Shown here piece after piece: positions 29,282 through 39,900 of a stretch of 64,000 bases of DNA (the first letter of the stretch is position 1; each line of letters opens with the position of its first letter). Under the pieces are notes generated by a model. The model made no database searches, was not told the DNA's origin, and worked only from the letters and a program-made list of their open reading frames with translations. The stretch spans positions 62,001 through 126,000 of the forward strand of contig NZ_JAPFQP010000003.1 of NCBI RefSeq assembly GCF_026241225.1. The letters run 5' to 3'. This stretch comes from Lentiprolixibacter aurantiacus. Lineage in GTDB: Bacteria > Bacteroidota > Bacteroidia > Flavobacteriales > Flavobacteriaceae. A program made the position numbers and the translations under genes.

Positions 29282-29986
29282 TCAGGTTAATAGGTTTCCA
29301 TCTTCATCCCATTCGGCAATGATACCGCGTTTACTCTGGTCAATGCATTTGGCTAGCCATTCCTCATCATAGGATACACCATGCTGATCCAGAACCTCCT
29401 GCGGCACCCCGTCCCAGATATTAGGCATATTGCCTTTATATCCCAGCTCTTCTATCCCCACCTTCGAGGTGTAATAACCGGTAAGGGTCAGGTTGCGCAT
29501 AAGGGAAAAAAACTGAATCTCCATTGGTTGTTTCTGAATGGGTGTGTACGGGTCATAGAATGCAATGCCATCCAGAATCTCTTTTTGTTGATCTTCGGCT
29601 GCTGATTTGAATTCCAACTCGTATTCCGTATTGGATTTATGATCCAGCCACATCAGGCCTCCGCGGAGAAGCGTTTGCACTTCAGGAATATCCTTGGCCA
29701 TAAACTCTATGAATTCCGGAACTTCGGCCTCAACAATTCCACCGTAGGGCTCCAGTGGAGGCAATATCAGGTTGCAGAGAACAGTAACGGTAGCCAGTTC
29801 ATGCTCGTTTAAGAATTGTTCCGCGTTGAGCTTCTCGATTAATTCTTTTTCCCTGGGTGTGCGACCAAAATGGTTCTCCCCGGTAGTGGACACCGTCTCC
29901 TCAGGGGCAGGGGCGCACCCATGCACTACAAGGCTTCCCGCCAGGGAGCCCAGGATGATGGATTTTAAACTCTCTCTCCTATCCAT
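29282..29986 (-). CDS. Gluconate 2-dehydrogenase subunit 3 family small subunit
   Basis: A 234-residue companion subunit of a GMC dehydrogenase. The N-terminus MDRRESLKSIILGSLAGSLV has a twin-arginine-like signal ending in HGC, so it may be lipidated. The domain (~45-200) starts ELIEKLNAEQFLNEHELATV and matches the family that helps export and fold flavin dehydrogenases. It is only 2 bases downstream of the GMC gene; the catalytic subunit itself has no signal peptide and is probably carried across the membrane with this one. No cytochrome subunit is adjacent. Confidence 0.86.
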   Translation of the reverse strand: MDRRESLKSIILGSLAGSLVVHGCAPAPEETVSTTGENHFGRTPREKELIEKLNAEQFLNEHELATVTVLCNLILPPLEPYGGIVEAEVPEFIEFMAKDIPEVQTLLRGGLMWLDHKSNTEYELEFKSAAEDQQKEILDGIAFYDPYTPIQKQPMEIQFFSLMRNLTLTGYYTSKVGIEELGYKGNMPNIWDGVPQEVLDQHGVSYDEEWLAKCIDQSKRGIIAEWDEDGNLLT

Positions 29987-29988
29987 AA

Positions 29989-31707
29989 TCAGATATTTTG
30001 TTGTTTGAGTTGATCTACTATGTATTCAGAAGCACGCCATGAAAGCGCCATTATGGTCCAGGTACAATTCTTGTCGGCCTGGGAAACAAAAGGCCCTGCA
30101 TCCGTGATGAAGACGTTGTCCACATCGTGCAGTTGCTGAAAGCGGTTAACTACAGATTTTTTAGGGTCATCCCCCATGCGGGTTGTACCAACCTCATGGA
30201 TGATCTGTCCGGGTGTTAGTAAGCCGTAATCCTGGTCCTCTCCGGGTGTCTCTCCCAGCACTTCACCACCCATATTATGGATGAGTTCCTCAAAGGTTTG
30301 CTGCATATGCCGGGCCTGCTTGCGCTCATAGTCGGACCATTTGTAATGGAAGCGCAAAACAGGGATCCCAAATTCATCCACCGTGGTGGGGTCTATTTCA
30401 CAGTAATTATCCTCCCGGGCAATGGCTTCGCCGCGACCTCCAAAACCAATGACCGAACCGTAGTATTTTTTTACATCTTCCCTCAGGCTGTTTCCATAGC
30501 CACCCGTCGGTAGTCCGAAGAATTTGTTGAAATCATTGGGGTTAAATCCAAATCCGTAATTGGGCATCCCCATACCTCCCCACACTTCAATATGATAACC
30601 CCTGGGGAAATCCAGGTTTTTGTTATCCAGCCACCAGGGAGAATACACATGCATCCCTCCTACCCCATCTTCGTTGTACATTTTCCGGTTCATCAGGTCC
30701 GGGATAAATCCGGCCCTACTGCTTCCGGTAGAATCGTGCAGGTATTTACCCACCAGATTGCTGCTATTGCCCAGGCCATTGGGGTGCTGTTTGCTTTTTG
30801 AGTTTAACAGGATTCGCGCCGAACTGCAGGCCGAAGCTGCGAGTATCACCACTTTTGCCTTCAATTTATATTCCTTGCGGTCTTCCCTGTTTATATAAGA
30901 AACACCGGTAGCTTTTCCTTCTTCATCGGTAGTTACCTCTCGCACCATACTGTTAACATACAGGTCTACCTGTCCGCCATTTTTCTGGGCGGGGAAAATC
31001 AGGCAGGAACCCGAGGAGAAATCCGCATAAACCGAGCATGCCCGGGAACATTGCCCACAGTAGAAGCAAACCCCCCGGTCTTCATTGATCTTTTTGGTAA
31101 GCATGGACATCCGTGAAGGATATACCGGTATTCCCGTTTTACGCGCACCTTTTATATAGAACAATTCGTGCAACCTGGGTTTGGGAGGCGGGAGAAAAAA
31201 TCCATCAGGATCGTTAGGAAGGCCTTCATTGGTACCGAAGATCCCAACCAGTTTATCCAGCTTGTCGTAATAAGGTTTAACATCCTCATAGCCAATGGGC
31301 CAGTTTTCACCTAAACCATCCACATCCCTGTGCTTAAAATCCTTGGGGCCAAAACGCAGGGAGATGCGCCCCCAGTGGTTGGTTCGCCCGCCCAGCATTT
31401 GCGAACGGAACCAGTCGAATTTGGTTCCATCCTTATGTGTATAAGGTTGTCCCTCTATCTCCCAGCCCCCGTAAGCCATATCAAATTCACCAAAGACCCG
31501 GGTAGTGCCCGCACCCCTGCGGGGCGATTCATAGGGCCATTTGAGCTGGGTCTGTTGTTCGGGGTTCTTCGGGTCAAAATAAGGTCCGGCTTCCACAACA
31601 GCCACTTTGAGGCCCGCATCAGCTAAAATTTTGGTAGACATACCACCCCCGGCTCCTGACCCCACGATTATGGCGTCATAAGTTTTGGTAGATTCTTTGA
31701 TTTGCAT
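29989..31707 (-). CDS. GMC oxidoreductase, iron-sulfur type, catalytic subunit
   Basis: A 572-residue FAD enzyme. IIVGSGAGGGMSTKIL (13-28) binds FAD; TTRMGDDPKKSVVN near the C-terminus and the His/Asn region before NCTWTIMALSWRASEY close the active site. A cysteine-rich stretch has Cys214, 217, 220 and 224 (CxxCxxCxxxC). Cys214/220/224 have the same spacing as the 3Fe-4S ligands of bacterial FAD glucose dehydrogenases as I recall them. With the small subunit next door it probably oxidises a sugar or glycoside (C1 or C3) in the periplasm. It is divergent from the SusC gene, sharing a 252-base promoter region. Confidence 0.87.
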   Translation of the reverse strand: MQIKESTKTYDAIIVGSGAGGGMSTKILADAGLKVAVVEAGPYFDPKNPEQQTQLKWPYESPRRGAGTTRVFGEFDMAYGGWEIEGQPYTHKDGTKFDWFRSQMLGGRTNHWGRISLRFGPKDFKHRDVDGLGENWPIGYEDVKPYYDKLDKLVGIFGTNEGLPNDPDGFFLPPPKPRLHELFYIKGARKTGIPVYPSRMSMLTKKINEDRGVCFYCGQCSRACSVYADFSSGSCLIFPAQKNGGQVDLYVNSMVREVTTDEEGKATGVSYINREDRKEYKLKAKVVILAASACSSARILLNSKSKQHPNGLGNSSNLVGKYLHDSTGSSRAGFIPDLMNRKMYNEDGVGGMHVYSPWWLDNKNLDFPRGYHIEVWGGMGMPNYGFGFNPNDFNKFFGLPTGGYGNSLREDVKKYYGSVIGFGGRGEAIAREDNYCEIDPTTVDEFGIPVLRFHYKWSDYERKQARHMQQTFEELIHNMGGEVLGETPGEDQDYGLLTPGQIIHEVGTTRMGDDPKKSVVNRFQQLHDVDNVFITDAGPFVSQADKNCTWTIMALSWRASEYIVDQLKQQNI

Positions 31708-31959
31708 GGATAATGGTGTTGGAATATGCTTAGAATTACCTAATTAACGCATTGGCAATAACACCTCCAAATTTTTAACAATCATGAACAATTTCTTGAT
31801 TTTTTTTTTTGACAATGCATTGTCTTTGCGGCAATTTTATTATTATTACCAAAATTTTTTGAATTCTTTAACAATTAGATCGCAAACGTTTTCGTGCTTT
31901 CAGGATTGTAACAGAATGAAAATGAACCGTTTAACTAACTATTAACAAACTTTATCATT
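31708..31959. promoter_or_regulatory. Shared upstream region of the GMC operon and SusC gene with a palindrome
   Basis: This 252-base A/T-rich stretch has no gene. An 11-T run (31800-31810) is followed by the perfect 14-bp palindrome GACAATGCATTGTC (31811-31824) and then TTTG. The leader ahead of SusC is about 130 bases and ends in an A/T-rich AACTATTAACAAACTTTATC sequence, typical of SusC genes. I see no exact TAnnTTTG on the plus strand here; TGTCTTTG at 31821-31828 is a one-off match. Confidence 0.5.
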
Positions 31960-34900
31960 ATGACACTATTGAACGAAGGTCATTTGTTAAGGTTAGGAAG
32001 TCTGAAAAAAAGACATGCTTTACAGCGACTTCTTACCTTTTCGTTGCTTTTTGTATGGGTCGGGTTTGGCGTGTGCGCTGCAACTCCCAGCCTGGAAGAC
32101 AGTTTGGATCCCGTTACCGTACTGCAAAGTACAGTGACCGGTACTGTAACCGATAATACCGGTGCACCCCTGCCAGGTGCTTCCATTGTGCAGAAGGGTA
32201 CAACTAATGGAACCCAGACAGATTTTGATGGAAACTATTCTATTGATGTTCCTGGCGATGCTATCCTGGTGGTTAGCTACATTGGTTTTGGTACTCAGGA
32301 AATCGCTGTTGGCGGAAGGACATCCATTAATGTTCAACTGGAGGAAGCAGCAAGTGCCCTTTCCGAAGTTGTGGTTTTGGGTTATGCTACCCAGACAAGA
32401 GGTGACGTAACAGGTTCTGTTGCTTCGGTAGACATTGCAGAAGCTACCAAGGCGCCCCTGGTTAACGCCGCTGAAGCGCTGGAAGGACGTGTTACCGGGG
32501 TTACCGTAACCAACGCAGGTACTCCTGGTGGAACGCCTAAAATTGTAATTCGTGGTTTTGGTACCAGTAACAACACAAACCCTTTGTACATTATAGATGG
32601 TGTTCAGACAGATAACGGGAATATCCTTAACAGTATTAACCCAGGAGACATTGAACAAATCAACGTACTGAAAGATGGTGCGGCCGCTATATATGGTGCA
32701 AGGGCATCCAACGGGGTTGTTATTATTACCACAAAAAGCGGTAGCTACGGTCAGACAGAACCATCCGTTAGTCTTAATATGTACGCCGGTGTATCCAGGG
32801 CCACAAACCTGCCGGACATGTTAAATGCACAGCAACATGGTGAATACGTCTTCCAGGCCCTGCGTAATGATGGTGCCACGGTGTCCCATCCGCAATATGG
32901 AAGCGGAGCTAATCCTGTAGTACCAACTACGCTGCAGGGATTTACCAGAATAGAAGCTCCTGGCTCATCTGTTAGGGTACCTCGTTCAGCTACAGTGCAA
33001 CAGCCAAACGGAACAAACTGGTTTGAAGAAATCACCAGGGATGCACCAACGCAAAACATTGATCTTTCGGTTACGAATGGTACTGAAACTGGACGATACT
33101 TCTTATCAGCAAACTACCTGAACCGTCAGGGTGTTCTGGAGTTTACCGGATTTAAGCAGGGGACTACCCGATTAAATTCAGAATTCAAGATTGGTGATAG
33201 AATTACTATTGGGGAACACCTCAATGCTTCTTTCTCCAACCAGAATGAAGGAACGACTGAAGCCATCAACATGGCCTACCGATCTTCCCCCCTGATCCCT
33301 GTTTTTGATGACGAAGGGGATTTTGCCGGTACAGGACCTGCATCTACTGGTTTGAGTAATGTTCGAAACGCTTACGCATTGTTAGCAAGAGGAGCAGATA
33401 ATTATAATAAGATCTTCCGTGTTTTCGGGGACTTATACCTGCGTGCTGAATTGTACGAGGGACTTAGCTTTAAGACTACTATCTCAGGAAATATTGAAAA
33501 CTTCCACCAAAGAAGGTTCCAGAAATTAGATCCTGAATTCAGTGAGCCATTGAGCACAAACACCTTGTTTGAGCAGGATATCAACAACTGGACCTGGACC
33601 TGGAACAATGTATTGAATTACAGCAACGTTTTTGGAGACCACACCATTAACGCCCTGGTGGGTATTGAAGCTGTGGAAGAAAGCAGCAAGGGGAAAGAGA
33701 TATTCAGGAGTGGTTTCTTATTTGAAACCCCGGATTTCTACCTGTTGAGTAATGGTGCTACTAATCCTGTTGTTGGTTTCGCTTACGACGGCGGAAATAC
33801 CTTGTTCTCCATATTTGGGACAGCGAACTACAACTATAAGGGTAAATATTTTGCCACAGTAACCCTAAGGAACGATAAATCATCAAGGTTCCTGGGAGAC
33901 AACCAAAGCCAGACCTTCCCATCATTCAGTGCAGGCTGGTTGATGAGTGACGAGGATTTCTTCCCTGCAGACAGTTTTATCAGTCGTTTGAAGCTTAAGG
34001 CTTCCTACGGGGAACTGGGTAACCAGACCTTGCCTGCGTCTAACCCAACCCTCAATATCTCCACCCTGAGTGAATCTTTGGGTAATTATGCTATCGGAGG
34101 AGGTTCTGTCGCTACAGGTGCCATCCTGAGCCAGGTTGGGAATCCTAACCTGAAGTGGGAAACCTCTGTAAGTACCAACTTCGGATTTGAAATGGGGATG
34201 TTCAATAACGACCTTACCGTTTCCTTCGAATACTTCGATATTGATACGAAAGACCTGATTACACGAGATTTCAGCCTGATCAGTAGTACAGCTATTGATG
34301 CTCAGGCACCACTTGTAAACCTTGGGGACATCCAGAATACCGGTTTTGATTTAGCTATCGGCTACAGCCACGAAACGGATTACGGTCTTAATTACTCCAT
34401 TAATGCAAACATTTCGCATTACAAGAATGAAGTAAAAACCCTGGGTAGTGCCTTTCAGGCTGGTAGAACAGACTTAAGAATGGGAGCAGTGACCCGTACG
34501 GAAGTAGGTCGTTCTATTTCTGAATTCTTTGGTCGCCAGGTAACCGGTTTTGACAGTAATGGTCGTTTTACCTATGCCGATGTCAATGATGATGGAATTG
34601 TCAACGACGATGACCGTACCTATATTGGTTCTCCTCACCCGGATTTCACCTATGGTGTTAATTTGGCTGCAAGCTATAAAGGCTTTGACTTATCTGCCTT
34701 CTTCTCCGGTTCACAGGGTAACGATGCATTCAACTACCAGAAGATCTTTACAGACTTCCCTACCTTCTTTGGATCTAACCAGAGTACAAGGGTGCTGGAT
34801 GCCTGGACGCCTGAAAACACCAATGCAACGGTACCGGCATTGTCTCAGACTGTAACCAATGCAGAGACAGGTTCAAACTCTTATTATGTAGAAGACGCAT

Positions 34901-35142
34901 CCTTTTTAAGACTGAAGAATCTACAGATAGGATATACATTTAATGATGACATTGCCAGTAAAGTAGGCCTGGATATGTTGAGGGTATATGTACAGGGTAC
35001 TAACCTGTTTACCATCACCGATTATAACGGTTTGGATCCGGAAGTAATTTCCTTTGATAACTTATCTTTGGGTATCGATGGTCCTAATCCGGTTTTCCCA
35101 GTGGCACAGATACTTTCAGTAGGTATTAACACAAAATTCTAA
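31960..35142 (+). CDS. SusC/RagA-family TonB-linked outer-membrane receptor
   Basis: A 1060-residue TonB-dependent transporter. An extended N-terminus with a hydrophobic segment (LLTFSLLFVWVGFGVCA, ~residues 24-40) acts as signal peptide. A carboxypeptidase-regulatory-like domain (~54-128, GTVTDNTGAPLPGASIVQKG) and a plug domain (~140-260, with IRGFGTSNNTNPLYIIDGV) precede the beta barrel, which ends QILSVGINTKF with the terminal Phe. It would import an oligosaccharide with the SusD-like lipoprotein four bases downstream. No sigma/anti-sigma or HTCS regulator is next to it. Confidence 0.95.
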   Translation: MTLLNEGHLLRLGSLKKRHALQRLLTFSLLFVWVGFGVCAATPSLEDSLDPVTVLQSTVTGTVTDNTGAPLPGASIVQKGTTNGTQTDFDGNYSIDVPGDAILVVSYIGFGTQEIAVGGRTSINVQLEEAASALSEVVVLGYATQTRGDVTGSVASVDIAEATKAPLVNAAEALEGRVTGVTVTNAGTPGGTPKIVIRGFGTSNNTNPLYIIDGVQTDNGNILNSINPGDIEQINVLKDGAAAIYGARASNGVVIITTKSGSYGQTEPSVSLNMYAGVSRATNLPDMLNAQQHGEYVFQALRNDGATVSHPQYGSGANPVVPTTLQGFTRIEAPGSSVRVPRSATVQQPNGTNWFEEITRDAPTQNIDLSVTNGTETGRYFLSANYLNRQGVLEFTGFKQGTTRLNSEFKIGDRITIGEHLNASFSNQNEGTTEAINMAYRSSPLIPVFDDEGDFAGTGPASTGLSNVRNAYALLARGADNYNKIFRVFGDLYLRAELYEGLSFKTTISGNIENFHQRRFQKLDPEFSEPLSTNTLFEQDINNWTWTWNNVLNYSNVFGDHTINALVGIEAVEESSKGKEIFRSGFLFETPDFYLLSNGATNPVVGFAYDGGNTLFSIFGTANYNYKGKYFATVTLRNDKSSRFLGDNQSQTFPSFSAGWLMSDEDFFPADSFISRLKLKASYGELGNQTLPASNPTLNISTLSESLGNYAIGGGSVATGAILSQVGNPNLKWETSVSTNFGFEMGMFNNDLTVSFEYFDIDTKDLITRDFSLISSTAIDAQAPLVNLGDIQNTGFDLAIGYSHETDYGLNYSINANISHYKNEVKTLGSAFQAGRTDLRMGAVTRTEVGRSISEFFGRQVTGFDSNGRFTYADVNDDGIVNDDDRTYIGSPHPDFTYGVNLAASYKGFDLSAFFSGSQGNDAFNYQKIFTDFPTFFGSNQSTRVLDAWTPENTNATVPALSQTVTNAETGSNSYYVEDASFLRLKNLQIGYTFNDDIASKVGLDMLRVYVQGTNLFTITDYNGLDPEVISFDNLSLGIDGPNPVFPVAQILSVGINTKF

Positions 35143-35146
35143 AAAA

Positions 35147-36847
35147 ATGAAAAAGAGATTATTTATTTATTTAACCTTATTCGCTGTAATTTTTGCATGT
35201 AGCGATGACTTTACCGATGTACCTGCCATCGGGGCATTGAGTGATCAAACACTTCAGAACGAGCAGGGTGTAGATTTGCTCCTCATAGGGGCCTATTCAA
35301 CACTTGACGGTAGAAATCAGAACACCACAGATGATTGGTTTGGAACTGGTGACAACTGGTGGTTCGATGCGCTTACCGATGATGCTCACAAAGGAAGTAC
35401 AGACGGTGACCAGCCCGATTTATTTTTATTAGAAACTTATGAGATTACTTCTGCTAATCTCTACCCCTTAGGGATGTGGTATGCCAGGTTTGCTGGGGTA
35501 AACCGCGCTAATGCCGTTATAGATCTTTTAGATAAACTTGTAGAAGGAGGAGGTGATGACCTACCCGCCAAAAGGGCCGAGGCACGTTTTCTCAGGGGGC
35601 ATTTCAATTTTGAACTACAGAGGATGTTTGGCAATGTACCCTATATTTCTGAACAAAACTTCAGGGATTTAGATTTTAACCAGCCCAATCCAGGCCCAAT
35701 CTGGGATAAAATTGAGGAAGATTTCCAGTATGCTGTTGATAACCTGCCCGATTCCCAGGCCGATGTAGGTCGTCCTAATTCATACACCGCCAAAGCATAT
35801 CTCGCCAAGACCATTTTGTACCAGGGCGATCATGCCAGAGCCTTGCCAATTTTCACAGATGTGATCAACAATGGACCTTATGACCTGATATCAGAATTTG
35901 CTGATAATTTCCGCCTCGCGGGTGATAATAGTCAAGAATCTTTATTTTCGATACAGTTTCTGGCAGAATCCGGGATTTCCTATAATGGTAACCTAGGGGG
36001 CACTTTGAATTTCCCTAACGCTCTGGGCTTTTGCTGTGGATTCTATCAGCCTACCCAGGACCTGGTAAATACCTTTCAGACCAGCGGTGGGTTACCACTG
36101 TTGGATACCTATAATGATACGGATGTAACCAACGATCAAACTCTATTAAGTACTGATCCATTTACACCTCATACCGGTCCACTGGATCCCAGGCTGGATT
36201 ATACAGTTGGAAGAAGGGGAATAGACTATAACGGCTACGGTATTATGCCAGGACAGGATTGGATACGTGCCACAGACGCTGATATTTCCGGTCCTTATCT
36301 GCCTAAGAAAAATATATACCAGGCAGGTGAAACAGCCAACGTTGGTGGAGGTGTCTGGGGGCAGCAAGCTGCCGGTATCAACTACCACGTTATACGATTT
36401 GCCGATGTGCTGTTAATGGCCGCTGAATGTGAGGTAGAAGTTGGATCATTGGAGATCGCTCGTGGTTATGTAAACCGGGTGCGTGCACGGGCTGCAGGTT
36501 CTACCACGATAGAGGGTGCCGATGCGACCTATGAAATTGCAGAGTATCCTGGTCCCTGGACAGTTCAGGCCGATGCAAGAGAAGCTGTACGATTTGAGCG
36601 CAGGCTGGAACTTTCTATGGAAGGACACCGTTACTTTGACCTCGTCAGATGGAGTGGTAGGTGGAGTGGAAGCCCGAATAATTATGCTATTGATGTCATC
36701 ACTGAGTATGTAGCCAACGAGACCAGGACCATTGATAATTTTGCACCAAAAGTGGGTACCTTATCTACCAATAATTATGTAATGCCTATTCCAATTAATG
36801 CGATTGACTTGAGTGGTAATATCTTAGATCAAAATACGGGTTATTAA
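35147..36847 (+). CDS. SusD/RagB-family nutrient-binding outer-membrane lipoprotein
   Basis: A 566-residue surface lipoprotein that lids the SusC barrel. MKKRLFIYLTLFAVIFAC gives the lipobox Cys18. TPR-like helices carry the family sequences: RAEARFLRGHFNFELQRMFG, AYLAKTILYQGDHARALPIF, and near the end EAVRFERRLELSMEGHRYFD followed by the conserved YVMPIP-type tail. It is four bases from the SusC gene and ends at a strong terminator, so SusC-SusD form a two-gene operon. Sugar specificity is not readable. Confidence 0.95.
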   Translation: MKKRLFIYLTLFAVIFACSDDFTDVPAIGALSDQTLQNEQGVDLLLIGAYSTLDGRNQNTTDDWFGTGDNWWFDALTDDAHKGSTDGDQPDLFLLETYEITSANLYPLGMWYARFAGVNRANAVIDLLDKLVEGGGDDLPAKRAEARFLRGHFNFELQRMFGNVPYISEQNFRDLDFNQPNPGPIWDKIEEDFQYAVDNLPDSQADVGRPNSYTAKAYLAKTILYQGDHARALPIFTDVINNGPYDLISEFADNFRLAGDNSQESLFSIQFLAESGISYNGNLGGTLNFPNALGFCCGFYQPTQDLVNTFQTSGGLPLLDTYNDTDVTNDQTLLSTDPFTPHTGPLDPRLDYTVGRRGIDYNGYGIMPGQDWIRATDADISGPYLPKKNIYQAGETANVGGGVWGQQAAGINYHVIRFADVLLMAAECEVEVGSLEIARGYVNRVRARAAGSTTIEGADATYEIAEYPGPWTVQADAREAVRFERRLELSMEGHRYFDLVRWSGRWSGSPNNYAIDVITEYVANETRTIDNFAPKVGTLSTNNYVMPIPINAIDLSGNILDQNTGY

Positions 36848-36870
36848 ACGGAATCCACTGAATAATTATA

Positions 36871-36898
36871 AGGGGTGCTAAACGCACCCCTTTTTTTT
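36871..36898 (+). terminator. Intrinsic terminator after the SusC-SusD operon
   Basis: AGGGGTGC-TAAAC-GCACCCCT forms an 8-bp stem followed by a run of eight Ts, 24 bases after the SusD stop. Confidence 0.88.
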
Positions 36899-36949
36899 GA
36901 TGCACAATCCATGAATTACTATATTTATACCTGCACATATTGTTTGTAG

Positions 36950-39900
36950 ATGATTATGAAGAAATGCCTATTGCTCGCCCTCGCAGGCGTTATTTTTTGG
37001 TCCTGCGGTAAAGATTCCAAAAACAATTCAACCCTTTTTAAGGAACTGGATACAGCCGATACAGGAATCTCCTTTGCTAATACAGTTATTGAAAACGATT
37101 CCCTGAATTACTTTACCTATGGATATATTTATATGGGAGGAGGCGTTGCCGCCGGGGATTTCAACAACGACGGCCTGGCCGACCTCTATTTTACCGGCAA
37201 CCAGGTCCCCAACGCCCTTTACCTTAATAAAGGAAACCTGCAGTTTGAAGAAATTACAGAACAGGCAGGTGTAAGCGGAGACCAGCGCTGGTATACGGGT
37301 ATAACCCTGGCAGACGTAAACAGTGACGGCTATCTGGACATCTACTGCTCTGTAGCAGGTAAATTTGGCCCCTTTGAAAACCAACTCTTTATAAACAACG
37401 GAGATCTCACCTTTACGGAAAAAGCGGAGGAATATGGTCTGGCAGAAGCCGGAAACAGCATACAGTCTACCTTCTTTGACTACGACAGGGACGGAGACCT
37501 GGATGTATACATTGCCAACTACCCTCCCACACCTTTCAATGCACCTAATGGCCATTACAGGATCAAGCAACAGTTACACAAGCCCAATGAAACGGACAAG
37601 CTCATGCGAAATGACGGGGGCCATTTCATCGATGTAACTAAAGAAGCCGGCCTCAATACCTTCGGGCTCTCACTGAGTGCTACCATTGGAGACCTTAATG
37701 AGGATGGCTGGCCAGATATTTATGTTTCCAATGACTTCAGCAGCCCGGATTATTGCTACATCAACAACAAAAACGGCACCTTTTCTGAAAAGGTGCGTAC
37801 AATCACCAAAAACACTTCGTTTTACGGGATGGGGGTTGATATTGCCGATTTTAACAACGACGGGTTGCTGGATATCTTCCAGGCCGATATGACAGCCAAT
37901 GACAACCGTCGTTCCAAGGCAAATATGGCCAGTATGAACCCGGACCTTTTCTGGAGCACCGTGAATTCTGGTTTTCACTACCAGTATATGCAGAACAGCC
38001 TGCAATTGAACAATGGGAACCTGATCGATTCCCTGCCAGATTTCAGCAATGTTGCCCGCCTGGCCGGGGTATCCTCCACAGACTGGAGCTGGGGACCCCT
38101 GTTCGCCGATCTGGACAACGATGGCTGGAAAGACCTGTTTATTTCCAACGGTACCCGACGGGAAATCAACAACCGGGATTATTTCCTGGCCTGGGAAGCC
38201 GAAGGCAGGCCTTTGGATAATTTACTGCAGCGGAGCCTGAATATACCTTCCGAACCTATAGATAATTTTGTATATCGTAACACAGGCGATCTGCGTTTTG
38301 AACGGGTAAACGAATCCTGGGGAATTGTAAAGGAAGGTTTTTCCAATGGAGGGGTTTATGCCGACCTGGATAACGACGGGGACCTGGAAATAGTGATCAA
38401 TAACTTTGACGATACCGCAAGCCTTTTCGAAAACAAAGGAAATGGAAATCATTTTGTGCAGCTTAGCCTGAATGGTCCTGAAAAAAACCCGAATGGGCTA
38501 GGAGCACGTGTATATCTCCACGCAAACGGGCAGACACAAATGCAGGAACTGACTTTGAGCCGTGGATTCCAGTCGGCCGTGGCACCCAGGCTGCATTTTG
38601 GCTTAGGTAGCAGTACCTCAGTGGATACTCTTGAAATAATCTGGCCCGATGGGAAAAGGGAAATCCGCACCAATCTGGAGGCGGATCAATTGGTGACCCT
38701 CAATTATACGGAAGCCAGTCTTGTTGCCGTACATTCTGAACCGGAAGACACCCAATTTGATTCTTCTGATGACTCACTTCTGGGAATGGAATTCCAGCAT
38801 CAGGAAAACTATTACGATGATTTTATAAACGAAATACTATTACCCCACAAAATGTCCATGTTTGGCCCCTATATGGCTAAAGGCGACCTTAATGGTGACA
38901 ATTGGGAAGATCTCGTGATCGGTGGTGCTTCCGGGCAGGCTACCCAGATATTTATGGGTACAGCAGATGGATTTGAGAAAAAAGAAACCTCTGAACTGTC
39001 AAAATATGCCGATCGGGAGGATATGGGTATTGCTATCTTCGATATTGATGGGGATGGGCAGAACGACCTTTACATTTCCAGTGGGGGAAATGAATTTGAA
39101 CCGGATTCAGAAATGCTAAAGGACCGGATATATCTCAATGATGGAGGAAGTTTCAGGGAGGTAACCGAAGGAATAGCAGACTTCAGGGCATCGGCTTCCG
39201 TTGTAGTCCCGTTTGACTTTGACAAAGACGGAGATATGGATATTTTGGTTGGAAGTCGTGTGATTCCAGGGAATTATCCCAGTCCGGCGAGCAGTTATCT
39301 TCTGGAAAACAGAAGTACGCCAGGAAAGCCGGTGCTAGTGGATGTAACCGCCGAAAAAGCTTCCCAGCTTATAGGTATTGGCTTGCTTACACGTGCATTG
39401 CCCACAGATTACAACGGGGATGGCTGGACAGACCTGTTGCTCGGTGGGGAATGGATGCCGCTGGTATTATTGCAAAACCAGGAAGGGTCATTTAAAGATG
39501 TTTCAGAATCCGTTGGCCTTGGCGATACCCGAGGTTGGTGGTTTGGACTTGGTGAAGGCGATTTTGACGGTGACGGCGATATGGACTACCTGGCCGGAAA
39601 CCTTGGGCTTAACTACAAATACAAGGCCAGCGAAACAGAAACCTTTGATGTATACTACGACGACTTTGATGGTTCGGGTACCAAGGATATTGTGTTGAGT
39701 TATTATAATTACGGGGAAAAATTCCCGGTTCGCGGACGTGAATGCTCTTCCCAGCAAATGCCGGCGATTAAGAAAAAGTTTGAGGACTACGCCTCTTTTT
39801 CCACAGCTACCCTGGCAGATGTGTATACACAACAGGCACTGGATGAATCCCTGCACTATCAGGTGAAATCCTTTGCCAGCGTATACCTGGAAAACACCCC

